From: Phallusia mammillata
Taxonomy: Eukaryota; Chordata; Ascidiacea; Phlebobranchia; Ascidiidae
DNA length: 64,000 bases
Assembly: GCA_003260075.1 (NCBI GenBank)
Contig: QLIY01000475.1
Span: 58,351 to 122,350, forward strand
Reading direction: 5' to 3'
Shown here: piece after piece, positions 18,801 through 29,600 of the stretch
Layout: every line of letters starts with the position of its first letter
Numbering within the stretch: the first letter of the stretch is position 1
Notes under the pieces: generated by a model
The model's database searches: none
The model's input: the letters and a program-made list of their open reading frames with translations, nothing else
Told to the model about the DNA's origin: nothing
Position numbers and translations under genes: made by a program

Positions 18801-19868
18801 TGTAGAACCGTCTCATGAAATTTTATGAGATCAGCGAACCGGTTAGCATTGGGGGGGGGGACCACCGGCTGACAAAAAATTGAATTCCACCACTGAGTGT
18901 ATTGTAATTTGCCGGTAGCTGGTAGCATCTCAGTTAAAAATCTCTGTTCACATTCACTCTCAATTATTTTTATTGCCAAAATGAAATTTTTTAACATTTA
19001 TGACAATATTTGTTTAGTTACCAAGCCGGGTTTTTCCAGCCTGAACGAAGGGGGGGGGGGGGAACCAGCTGACAATAAATTTGAATCCCACCACTGAGTG
19101 TATTGTACATTATCTGAGACTTTTAAATTGAAGTTCTTGTAATTTGCTGGTAGCTGGTAACATCTCAGTTAAAAATCTCTGTTCACATTCACTCATTATT
19201 ATTTATTGCCAAAATGAAATTTTTTAACATATATAACAATATTTGTTTAGTTACCAAGCCGGGTTTTTCCAGCCTGAACGAAGGAGGGGCGCTCAAGCAG
19301 AACAAGAGCCACCAGCGCAACAACAACAACAGAATGAACAAGAAACCGACGACAACAATAATCACGAAAACACAACCGCCCCTGTAAATGTAAGCAGCAA
19401 ACAGTTTCAACAGAAAATAAGTTGACACCTAAATTTAGTTTAGTGTTAAACAATGTAGTATACCATTTGGCAGAGTTCCAGAAGAGCTCTATAAACTTGA
19501 TATTATGCCTGGCAGCAATAGCTTATGTAATGTAGTACCATCACTGAAACATTGCCAATTTGAAACACAGATGTTTTCCAAATTGCAATTCAAGACCAAC
19601 AGAAGTAATAAGTAAACTTAAAAAGCTGCATTTCCAAGCAAGTTTGGTATTGCAGTGCTTTGTTCGATGTGAAACATATTAATATGGATAAAAAATATTG
19701 GAATGTCCATGATACTTTTCAAGGCAATAATGAACTGTATTTTTCCAGGAAACTTTATCAGAGGAACGTCTCCGACCTGAGCCACCTTCTGTTTTCGCGA
19801 CCGCCTGGTGTTTTGTTACAACATTTTTTACTTCTTTAATTCCGCAAGGGCCCCCTGTCGGAAACTGA
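15899..19868 (+). CDS. HERPUD1/2-like: HERPUD family ER membrane protein with N-terminal ubiquitin-like domain
   Basis: Complete nine-exon gene with in-phase junctions: 15899-16030, 16128-16202, 16316-16396, 16676-16758, 17536-17631, 18085-18250, 18538-18704, 19251-19383, 19749-19868; 350 residues, near the 390-405 of human HERPUD1/2. Family: ER-anchored, ubiquitin-like protein that organises HRD1-dependent ER-associated degradation and is induced by ER stress. Seen: ubiquitin-like fold at about residues 5-80 (KLKYIFGGKYLLDD), a Gln/Pro/Tyr-rich middle, the family signature MNAQGG opening exon 7 (residue 212), acidic residues then DWLD, and a hydrophobic hairpin around 238-267. The tail ends TFFTSLIPQGPPVGN, matching the conserved HERPUD C-terminus. 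An acceptor-like TTCAG about 21 nt before the ATG could receive a cis or spliced-leader exon. Which vertebrate paralogue it matches is not settled. Confidence 0.93.
17710..17918 (+). repeat. Palindromic repeat of the hammerhead-like family inside HERPUD intron 5
   Basis: Inverted arms GAGCTCTTTTGGC and GCCAGAAGAGCTC bracket the same hairpin as at 9118. CTGATGA is at 17858-17864. Hairpin position pair 5-18 is A-U here instead of G-C, so pairing is kept. The GAAAC element has decayed to AAAAT, so this copy should be inactive. An inverted tail (GCTGTTGCTGCAAGGCAT) precedes the left arm. Confidence 0.6.
18350..18460. mobile_element. hAT-like terminal fragment in HERPUD intron 6
   Basis: Starts CAGGGGTCCCCAACTACAG, a typical hAT short-element end. 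The other end and a target duplication were not found, so the right border is a guess. Confidence 0.35.
18766..18895. mobile_element. hAT-type MITE, interrupted by a joint, in HERPUD intron 7
   Basis: The left part carries GAATTCAGTCGGTTCGCACC and the right part ends TTCCACCACTG, with ten G at 18851-18860 replacing the middle. GTGTATT is present on both sides, consistent with a target duplication. Confidence 0.55.
19019..19050 (+). pseudogene. Truncated duplicate of HERPUD exon 8 (allelic contig end)
   Basis: The acceptor TTGTTTAG and the first 32 bases of exon 8 appear here and stop at a G run (19050-19062). The complete exon follows at 19251-19383 after a second version of the upstream intron, which has an extra 35-bp segment. 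An unmerged allele, not a second exon. Confidence 0.75.
19478..19525 (+). repeat. 3' tail fragment of the hammerhead-like repeat family
   Basis: Reads CCAGAAGAGCTCTATAAAC then a stretch ending GCCTGGCAGCAATAGC, the right border and tail of the family at 9118. It sits in HERPUD intron 8. Confidence 0.6.
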
Positions 19869-21947
19869 AAAGTTCAAGAAAGTTTAAATGTGCATGGGAA
19901 TATTTTGTTAAATATGTTTTGTCCGGTTTGTGGCTTCTTAACATAATTCGCCTTTTCATTGCCGTCTAAGTTTGTTGCAACGAATAGAAAAGTCAGGATG
20001 GAAAACATGACAAATATCACCTGGTTTAGGGTGTGGGTAAACTTTCTAACTTTGCAAAAGCGCATGTGACCCTCTTTACAATAAGTTGCCATAAGGCTAT
20101 ACTTCCACTAAGTGCAGGTTGTAGGGGGGGGGGTGGGTGTGGGTAAACTTTCTAACTTTGCAAAAGCGCATGTGACCCTCCTTACAATAAGTTGCCATAA
20201 GGCTATACTTCCACTAAGTGCAGGTTGTACAGTACAAATATTTGCAGAATGTTAAAATATTAATTCATGAATTTCTTCTGGAAGTCGGTTATTGTTCACA
20301 TTTAAAATGCCAGTTATGTGTCATAAAATTCTGCAAAAGTTGCCCACCCTGTTCCATACACCAAAATGCTTCAACATATGGAACATATTGACTTGTTTAT
20401 AAAGTTGGAATATTCTAAATCAATGTCAACCTGTTTTTCTTCCTCCGTGGTATTTTAGGAAATTGCTAATATTGTAATTAACCTTTCTGTGCTTCTTAAC
20501 ATCTTGCATGTGGCAGTGATTTAAACAGAACTAAGTCGCTTCTATATGAGTTAGTAAGCACAGTGTTTTGTTTATAATCTCGCTATTTATGACAGCAATT
20601 GAAAAGTTACGTGGTACATTGCATACGTTTGTGACTTGGTGATTATGTTTATCTGGTTATACAGGAATGACTACGTAATAAACATCAGTATTACAACAAA
20701 ATAACTTGTAGCTATTATTGTTACATCAGCTGCTGTTTGATGAGAAAGTTTGCAGGTTGCAGGTTCCCATACTTGGTATGTATGACAACTGCTCCTCTTA
20801 TTGCTAAGTTTGAAGTGCTTAACTGTGCACGCTATACTTTATACTTGTTATTCAAAATACTACATATACTTTTGGTGTATTGCTGGCCCATTATATCCAA
20901 GTGAATATACCAAAAATATACTTGTTATTTGAAAACTAATTAAAATACATTCTTCCAACAAAGAAATTAAATGTCATTGTTTTAAGTCAGTTAAAGCTTT
21001 GAACCAAACAACATTTTAACAAGTTAAAAAGGTCACCAAAACAGCAACTAAATTCATAAACACATGGATGATAATCACAGTACGCCAGACCCATGCCATA
21101 GGATATATATATAAGTGTGCCATGATTGGTGGTTTGCATCAACGCTTCAGGGCTGATCCCAATTATGAATTTATATTCATCTTACATGGATGATATTTTG
21201 TAATTAACCGTTTGTGGTTCTTGTTTATTGCTGTACCATTTGTATTTTTATTAAGATTTAGACTTTGCATTTTTCAAACTTTGTTTAGTGATTAGACCTT
21301 TTTTTGTGGGATGAATGGTTGTTCTACAAACAAACAAAATGTCACACCTACGTGACAATATCTAACAGATGTAAAAATTTCATGCAAATTTAAAAATGAT
21401 TTTAATCGAAAAAAGGTGGAACACAGGGTAAAAAACTAGAGTAGTACTGACCACTAGGAGGTGTTTTAGGCAACAACCATTAATGCTTCTGATGCACATC
21501 TACATAACTATATCTACCATCTGTGTAAGTTTTATCCAAATCCATCAAACATTTGATGGAAAAACGACTTAGACAAACTTTAGGGCGGAAAGAAAACAAA
21601 CAAACAAACCGAGTAAAATCAATAGGTGTCCCCACCAGGGAAGGGGACCCATAATACTTGAAACAGTTGCTGAAAAGGCAAAGTACGATGTCAAACTTTG
21701 CTTGTAGTTGGTAAACCGACAGTTTGTAGTAAATCACGGGCCAAGGTTTATTGCACACATCAAGAACATAAGCTCGAATATTATCGCAATAGTAAAATGA
21801 GCATCTTGCAACAAACAGTTTGTTTGTACTCACACAAACACGAAAAATAAATTTAAAAACTCAAGGCACAAGTGAGATCAGAGCTAGTTTAATTTTTATC
21901 ATTTTTTAGATTTTAATGTTGCCATAAGTTTCAAAATCAACAATGAT
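19869..21947. other. Region between HERPUD and H-protein-like gene 1
   Basis: It contains the HERPUD 3' flank, an overlap duplication across ten G at 20124-20133, and from about 21.18 kb the left end of the tandemly duplicated unit that reappears near 26.05 kb. No gene is supported. Confidence 0.6.
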
Positions 21948-23550
21948 CTATTCATTTAAGTCTGATATCATCTGATCATAAGCTGTTTTGGTCATCAAAC
22001 TGTTTAATTCAGATGGATTGCTCATCTTTATTTCCATAAGCCAGCCTAAAAAAATATAAAAACATTGCCAAGTAGGTTTAGTCTGTGGGATTCTAATTTT
22101 CTGTCAGCCGGTTCTATCACAAAAGTCATATTTTTCAGCCGGTTCATTGACAGTAAGTCCATTGACAGTAACCAGTAATTCTAACCAGTTCGCTGGTCTC
22201 ATAAAATTTTGTGAGACGGTTCTATAGAACCAGTGCGAACCAGCTGAAACCCACTACTGGGTTTAGTGCTTATTATTCATGCTGATCACATTGTAAACAA
22301 TGTTAGGAAACTGTGCATCCTTTACCTCCTTCAAATGGTTCTTTATTTAGAAGCTCTGTACTATCTTCAAGTTCATCGTTAATGGTAGTAATTGTCCCCG
22401 ATACCGGCATATAAAAGTCCACTTCATTTACATTTTTAAGGACTGGAAATGAAACTAAATAATCTAAATACAAGTTTGAAAACATTTAATGTATGCAATA
22501 AATGCATTAAACCTAAAAGATATATATTTAGGTAGCATGTTGAACAAACCAATATATTTTATGTGCAGATTTAGTCGATTGTAAGCCCCGGCTTATATTG
22601 TTTTTACCTACAGTTTGTACGGCTTACAATCGGGGCACGCTTACATTTGAGGGCAGCTTATGAACATGGGCGGCTTACAATCGAGTCAACACGGTATGTG
22701 ATCAATGTTGTGTTTTCAACACAATTTTGTTTAAAATTTACACACTAAAATATAATAGGGTATAATTAAAGTATTTACCATCTTTTTCAAAGACAGCGCC
22801 AACTTCGGTTAAATCAACAAACACAACATCGCCAAGCTTTTCCTGAATACAAAAAGCGTATTTTTTACAAAACTACTAAATACTTTAAAGCAGTATTTTT
22901 GTTAAATGAGCTGTAAAAGCATCATTATCACAAAAATAAATTTTCTAATTAGCAAAAACACAACTTTGCCACAATAACAATTAATGTAGTTGTAGTTACC
23001 TGTTCATAGTCAGTTATGCCGATACGAACAACGTCCTCATATAATTCCTTAACCCATAAGTGGGAGTCAGAAAAATAAGTTCCTAAAAACAAAACCCATC
23101 ATCCGATAAAAACAAGTAACAACTGAATATTCTGTGTCCACAAAGTTGTGTTAATAATGACAAAATGCAGTAGAGCATATTAACACCACTTTCAATGGAG
23201 CAATTGTTTGTTTGTTTTATTTTTATGCTTGGTGTGTGGGCAATGCCTGAATGTGTCCGTTGATTATTTTTTTAGCTGAAGTTTCTTGTTTAGGGAAACA
23301 CAAGCGACCAAGATAGGATTAGAACCGCAACCGTGTGATCACAAAGAATGTCCTAAATTATAACTCCCCTGGTACAATTTCCTATGCCATTAACAAAACT
23401 ATTAACTATAATGATAGCAGAATCAAAACAACAAAGCAAAAATGTGTTCACAATAGACTGGAAATAAAAATCTTCCATACCTGGTGAAGCCATCCGGAAG
23501 CAGAATGTTGCTTCACAGAAAAACAACATACAGAGCACGAGAAGCTTCAT
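21948..23550 (-). CDS. Secreted glycine-cleavage H-protein-like paralogue 1, lipoyl lysine absent
   Basis: Five exons, read leftward: 23481-23550, 23000-23082, 22779-22842, 22326-22463, 21948-22045; 150 residues. Phases match those of GCSH in this window. Seen: signal peptide [20 protein letters not shown] instead of a mitochondrial presequence, then the H-protein fold landmarks [56 protein letters not shown] protein normally carries a lipoyl arm on the lysine of ESVKA. Here that region reads LKNVNEVDFYMP (residues 81-92): the lysine and the Glu before it are gone, and one lysine lies about two residues early. The exon 4 acceptor used is the one homologous to paralogue 2; an internal AG would remove seven residues. 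It cannot be an H protein of the glycine cleavage system in the usual way; its role is unknown. Confidence 0.88.
22083..22259. mobile_element. hAT-type MITE with perfect target duplication
   Basis: An element of the CAGTGGTGGGATTCAGCCGG family, inverted, in intron 4 of H-protein-like gene 1. It is flanked by GGTTTAGT at 22075-22082 and 22260-22267, a perfect 8-bp duplication that fixes the superfamily as hAT-like. Confidence 0.9.
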
Positions 23551-23759
23551 GACAGCGATACTTTCTTGACAATTTCAGCACTGTAGAACTTTCAACATAT
23601 TGGCTGTAACCTTTGCTTGCTAGACTTGCGTTGAAAAGTCGATTGGATCGTTGACGCAAATTGATTGGCTTGGTTTATGTCGAATCCAACACCATTAAAT
23701 CTTGCTCAAGCTCCACAAGACATCACAATGCAGAATGACACCGCAACCCTTGCTTGCTA

Positions 23760-23767
23760 CTTATATA
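23760..23767 (-). promoter_or_regulatory. TATA box of H-protein-like gene 1
   Basis: On the minus strand TATATAAG lies about 210 bp before the start codon, inside a block (TTGACTTG then TATATAAGTAGC) also found upstream of paralogue 2. The extra distance comes from roughly 90 bp present only in this copy. Confidence 0.55.
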
Positions 23768-24006
23768 CACAAGTCAAAACAACTTACCAACGATATCCCA
23801 CTAATTGCATTGTTGTCAATTGTCAACGCAGCAAGTAATAAACCAACAATGTTCGGGTCTGGTGTGGTAATGCGAATCAAAGTCCAGGCCACAGCGCCAC
23901 AAACATTCAACATTCTGCCAAGACAATGAAATGACATTCAGCAATCAGCACGTGCTGAAAAGATTCGATGACACAGCACAATATAAATATTACGTCACAT
24001 CTGAAA

Positions 24007-24342
24007 CAGCGTTTCCCAACCTTTCTGGTGCCGTGACCCCTTGATAACATTTGCCAAGTTGCGGCGAACCCAAAGAAAAAATTAGTAGGGCATACTTTCA
24101 AAATTTTAAAGCTATATATTAAAGATCCACCTCTGCTGTGGCTACTAATTTAGATACTATTTAACAAATGTTGAGGACTGTTCGTTTGTATTCTATTTTG
24201 ATAAATACATTTTAGACCAAAATGCCTAATCCGTATTTTTTCTCAACAATGAAGTGGTCCATGGCCCAAAACAAGTTGGGTACCACTGCCTTTAGGCGAC
24301 CCCAGGCAAATTGCCGGGCGACCCCAGTTGGGAGCCGCTGCT
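24007..24342. mobile_element. Probable hAT-type short element
   Basis: Starts CAGCGTTTCCCAACCTTTCT and ends GTTGGGAGCCGCTG, imperfect inverted ends typical of hAT derivatives. The target duplication is not clear. Confidence 0.5.
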
Positions 24343-24389
24343 TTAAAAGAAATTCTCATTGAATTGAACATAAATCTGTCAATTTCAAC

Positions 24390-24852
24390 CAGTGGCGTAG
24401 CAGCCACTTGGCGGTCCTGGCTCTGCGCCGGTATNNNNNNNNNNNNNNNNNNNNNNNNNNNNNNNNNNNNNNNNNNNNNNNNNNNNNNNNNNNNNNNNNN
24501 NNNNNNNNNNNNNNNNNNNNNNCAGTGGCGTAGCAGCCACTTGGCGGTTCTGGCTCTGCGCCAGGGGCGGCAGGATGCAAGGGGGCGGCAAAATGACTTA
24601 AGGTGACCCTTCTGGATAAAAGTTAAAAATATTGTTCTCCATTTTTTGTCTTTTATTTCTGGCCTTAACGCTGAGACAGTGAGGCTTCTTTCTCGAGCAA
24701 TATAGAACTTCTGAGACGCGGCACATTATTTGTAATTATTTTTATTGAAAAGATTGCTTGAACATGAAACTATTTCAAAATTTGCTGCAGTCTACTTAGG
24801 GCGGCATTTTCAACAAAAACCAGGGGCGGCGGCATATGCTCCTACGCCACTG
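24390..24852. mobile_element. hAT-type element with CAGTGGCGTAGC ends and perfect target duplication
   Basis: Starts CAGTGGCGTAGCAGCC and ends CTCCTACGCCACTG. It is flanked by ATTTCAAC at 24382-24389 and 24853-24860. The internal 88 N sit between two copies of the left end, so the element is partly unassembled. A relative lies at 57917-58175. Confidence 0.85.
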
Positions 24853-25265
24853 ATTTCAACCCTGGTACGCAGCTAAATGCGTTCATAAGTTTTTCAAACT
24901 ATGTTTTGCAATTGGTGTTGGCTACTCTGACCTGTAGTAACCTCTCGCCGGGTGTTATGCAAACAAACATAAACCTTAATGACCTTTGGTCACGGGTCCG
25001 GTGTCAATCAGTTCATCATTTTAAATAAAACATTTTGTCGGTTGAAATAGTTTGAGTTAAATCATAGATAATATATGGTTAAATACCTGTCCAACATTTA
25101 AACCTTATGTAGGTCAATTTAGTGGATCGATCAGGACTTAAACGTGGCAGAGTTACACCGTATGATACAGGTTACAGCGCTGTTTGATGGAAGCTTACAA
25201 GTGAGTGAGTTTGGCGCATTGTAAAGAAAAATACTGCTAGGAGGTGGGGTCCCACAATCTATAAT

Positions 25266-25440
25266 CAGTGGTGCCTGGTGGGGTTCAAACTTATTTCAGC
25301 CGGTTCTATCACAAAAGTCATATTTTTTAGCCGGTTCTGTTACAAAAAGTTAATTGACAGTAACCAGTAATGCTAACCGGTTCGCTGATCTCATAAAATT
25401 TCGTGAGACGGTTCTACAGAACCGGCTGAAACCACCATTG
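25266..25440. mobile_element. hAT-type MITE of the CAGTGGTGGGATTCAGCCGG family, inverted
   Basis: Starts CAGTGGTGCCTGGTGGGG and ends CCGGCTGAAACCACCATTG. The internal AAAATTTCGTGAGACGG matches the other copies. Confidence 0.65.
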
Positions 25441-26664
25441 AAATCAATCAACCTTGTTAGGAAAAGAGGGTTACCGACTGCCCGCCCGACATATGCTAAA
25501 GTGGTGGCTGCCTTTTGAAGCGTTTCATTTTTCTAAACCAGGAGTCAAAAATGTTGATGACGTCATTGCTTTATATTTATGTAACAAAACCGCCGTTTAA
25601 CATGGCTCGATAAATATGATTAGTAGGCCTGCTCGTAAATCAGTTTGCGTGGCATGGAAAAAGGCTTGTTAACTGTCTTATCGATATAATCAGCACTTGT
25701 AATTGATACGTTGAGTATTCTTAGTAGTCTAAAAAGTAACTCGTAATCACTGAGCCCATTGAGTTTAAGCAACAAGCCATGCTAAAAAGCTTAAAAACCT
25801 GTTAGTTGAGTCAAGGTTAGTGAAGTCATTCAGCGAAGAGATCAAACCAAATGTTTGTTGGTTCGAATCTTAATGGGAAGTTCGCCAAACTCTTGGCGGT
25901 TTAAAGTAAATTTAGCCGGCCTTTCCCAAGTAAATTTTGCGGATTTTGCAATTGAATCGTTTGTGGTTATTGCTGTGCCATTCTACATGGCCTTGCACTT
26001 TGGTTATTTTCAGATTTTGCTTTTTTCAAACGGGGGGGGGGGCTTGCCCAAGTAATTTTTGCGGATGTTGCAATTAATTGTTTGTGGTTCTTGTTATTGC
26101 TGCGCCATTTTACATGGCCTTGCACTTTGGTTATTTTCAGATTTTGCTTTTTTCAAACATCGTTTATTCCTTGATCATTTTAACATTGGGATAAATGGTT
26201 GTTTTACAAACAAACGAATGCCACGCTTACATTACAACATCCAGTAAGTGTGAAAATTTCATGCAAATGGGGGGGGGGACAGTTTTACAAACAAACGAAA
26301 TACCACGCTTACATTACAACATCCAGTAAGTGTGAAAATTTCATGCAAATCTAAAAAACGTTTCAAGTCAAAAAGGGTATACAGGAATGCAGAGAAAAAC
26401 AGCAATGACAGAATATATTTAAAACAGTTGCTGAAATTGCAAAGTATATTGTTTAACTTAGCTTGAGTGGAATATAAACAGCAGTTTGCAGTGAGTCATG
26501 GTGTCAAGTTTAGTGATCATCATGCTACAAAATTTTGTTTGTACTTAGGTGAAAACCAGATAAAAAAAACGAAGCACACGTAAAATCACAGGTAGTTTAA
26601 TTTGCATTAATCCTTCAATAAACACAGTTGTACTGTTGTTGTAAGTTTGAAAATCAGCAAAGAT

Positions 26665-29600
26665 TTATTCATTTAAGTCTGATATCATCTGATCATAGGC
26701 TGTTTTGGTCATCAAACTGCTTAATTCAGAAGGATTGCTCAACTTCATTTTTACAAGCCAACCTACAAAAATAAACAAACATTGTAAAGTAGGTTTAGTG
26801 CTTGTTTTTCATGCTAGTTACATTTTAAACCATATTAGGAAACTTTACATTCTCAACATAACCTTTACCTCCAAGAAATGGTTCTTCATTTGGGGGGGGG
26901 GTTTACACGAAAACCAAATAAAAAAAACGTAGCACACGTAAAATCACAGGTGGTTCAATTTGCATTAATCCTTCAATAAACACAGTTGTACTGTTGTTGT
27001 AAGTGGGGGGGGGGATCACATTTTAAACCAAATTAGGAAATTTTACATTCTCAACATAACCTTTACCTCCAAGAAATGGTTCTTCATTTACAAGTTCCGG
27101 GGAGTTCTCAAGTCCAGTGTTAGTATCAGTAATTTTGCCTGACACTGGCATTAAAAAGGCCCTTGCTGTTACCACACTTTCAAGGAGCAAATCTGCATCT
27201 AAATACAAGTTAAAAAAACATGAAAACATGCAACTAAAGCAAAAAAAAAAAACGTTATCCATACACCGCAAAATATATGTTTAGATATCATGTTTAACAA
27301 ACCAATGTATTTATGTTTTAGTTTTCAACCTTTTCTCAAATGTATCAACAAAATTTCAGCTCTTCCGGCAGTTTTTTTATTATAACAAGCCGACGTTTCG
27401 ATGTCCCATACGAAACACCTTCATCAGGGTAATGACATAAATTGCAAACTTTTCTCAAATGGTTTAAATATTTAGTATCACTTTTTAATTTATGACACAA
27501 TATTGCAAAGTGAAACCTAATAATATATAATTGAGTATAGTTTACCATCTTTCTTGTAATGATCACCAACTTTAGGAAGATCAACAAATACAACATCACC
27601 AAGAATTCCCTGAAAGTAATACAAAGCATAACTTTCTTGAACACAGGAGCTGTAAAATTGGGGTGACACTAAAACGCNTCATTTCCTGTCGCTACGTAGC
27701 GTAAGACTACGTTAAAGCTTGCTGTATATGAGTTTACACAACGTAATTCCACCACCAGACCCTTCTGCTACAGTTGCAAATCAACGCATGTTTGTGCCCG
27801 GTAACACACCGCGTCGTAAATTAAGAAAATGGGATCCACTTCTTGAAATTACGGGAAAGCGGAACAATAAAGATAAAATAGTTTTAGCTCGTACCTTACG
27901 TCGCAAATTACTACAATGTTAAAAGATTTATTTTCTTCTCTGTAACAGCATTCTAAAAATGCTTTGTTTTCACGCAACAAAGCGCAAACACTTCTGGCCA
28001 AAAAGTCGTTTTATACGTTTTAAAGTCGTTTGTTATGTTCACAGCATACGCAGTGAATTGTATGTGACGCATTATTAATTTTAAAGTTTAGTGTACTTCA
28101 AACGACGTCCTAAACTGCTAGAAACTTTTAACAAGCTAACAATTAAGTAACAACCTTCCGTTTGTGACGTAACAATAAGCGTTGTTGTTTTTTCGATTGA
28201 ACTAGACAGTCGTTGTCCTTGTGGTAGAGGCAGTTAGAAGTTAAACCCGTATTCTCATAATTTAGTTCACAAACGCTAAACTTTTTTATCGCGTGGTTGT
28301 TGACGTAATAGCCGGGGTAGCGTCAGTGCCAACACCTTTGTTGTGCTTTTTACTAGTGATGCACCGAACCCGGCTAAAAAGGTTCGGGCCGAAACCGAAT
28401 ATTCGGCCATAAGGCCGAATAATTTCGGCCGAATCAAGCCGAACCTAAAATCTTTGTTTCAATGGATGTTTTCAACTGAACCTTGTGTTGTTGATGCGAG
28501 TGAAGTGAATTATGACAAATCAAAATAGCTTTCACAATGCGTGAGCTTTTCTAAACATCAAATATTTTGCAGAGAACGTGGCTCGTATTTTATCGATACA
28601 ACAAATAGATAATTTATCATGTTTCGTATGGACAAAAGTGNCACCCTTAATGTTTAAATTCTAATGCTGCTTGAAGACGTCACAATTGTAATAAATGCGA
28701 ATAATTCATGGCCTGTGAAACAATAACCGCGATTGAAATTAATTGTGTAAGTTATGTATTGGTTCGTATCAGAATAATTTCCATGAAGCAATAACGCATA
28801 ACTAACGTTGGTCCGATTCTCGGGTATGCGGCATACCCGTGTTCGGTGCCTATGCCCATACGAAACACCTTCATCAGGGTAATGACATAAATTGCAAACT
28901 TTTCTCAAATGGTTTAAATATTTAGTATCACTTTTTAATTTATGACACAATATTGCAAAGTGAAACCTAATAATATATAATTGAGTATAGTTTACCATCT
29001 TTCTTGTAATGATCACCAACTTTAGGAAGATCAACAAATACAACATCACCAAGAATTCCCTGAAAGTAATACAAAGCATAACTTTCTTGAACACAGGAGC
29101 TGTAAAATTGGGGTGACACTAAAACGCTGAATGGGCGGGAGATGGCGGGGCGTCGTGAGGGGGGGGGGCACATGGAGCTTGGAAAAATAAATTTCTGAAA
29201 ACGAAACCACCAAACTTTCAATAAAATGGTCACAAGAAATAACAACCAGTTTTCACATTAATAAAAAAATGCAGTTGGTAATTTTGATGTTCAGTAAAAC
29301 CATAATGTTATTACAAAGAAACGTCAAAATGCTTGGCCCAATACTGTGACCACATTAACCTTGCGTGTAAATAAAAGTGGTCTACCTGCTGAAGCCATCC
29401 GAAAGCAAAATGTTGCTTCACAGAACAACAACATACAGAGCACGAGAAGCGGGGGGGGGGGCGGTGTCCGCGACGTCCCGCCACCCATCTCCCGCTCGTC
29501 CCGCCCATTCAGCGTTTTAGTGTCACCCGTAAAATTGTCATCACAGAAATAATCAAAAGTAAAAGTTTTTCACAAACAGAAAAACACAAATTAATATACA

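Larger units (their letters stand above)
23551..26664. other. Upstream region of H-protein-like gene 1 and spacer to gene 2
   Basis: It holds the promoter, hAT-type elements at 24007-24342, 24390-24852 and 25266-25440, an 88-N gap (24435-24522) inside one of them, and two homopolymer joints (26032, 26269). No coding sequence is supported. Confidence 0.6.

Noticed and set aside
22326-22450. Exon 4 of H-protein-like gene 1 starting at the internal AG (22442)
   Set aside because: It would shorten the lipoyl region by several residues, while the acceptor at 22463 is homologous to that of paralogue 2; the lysine is absent in either case.
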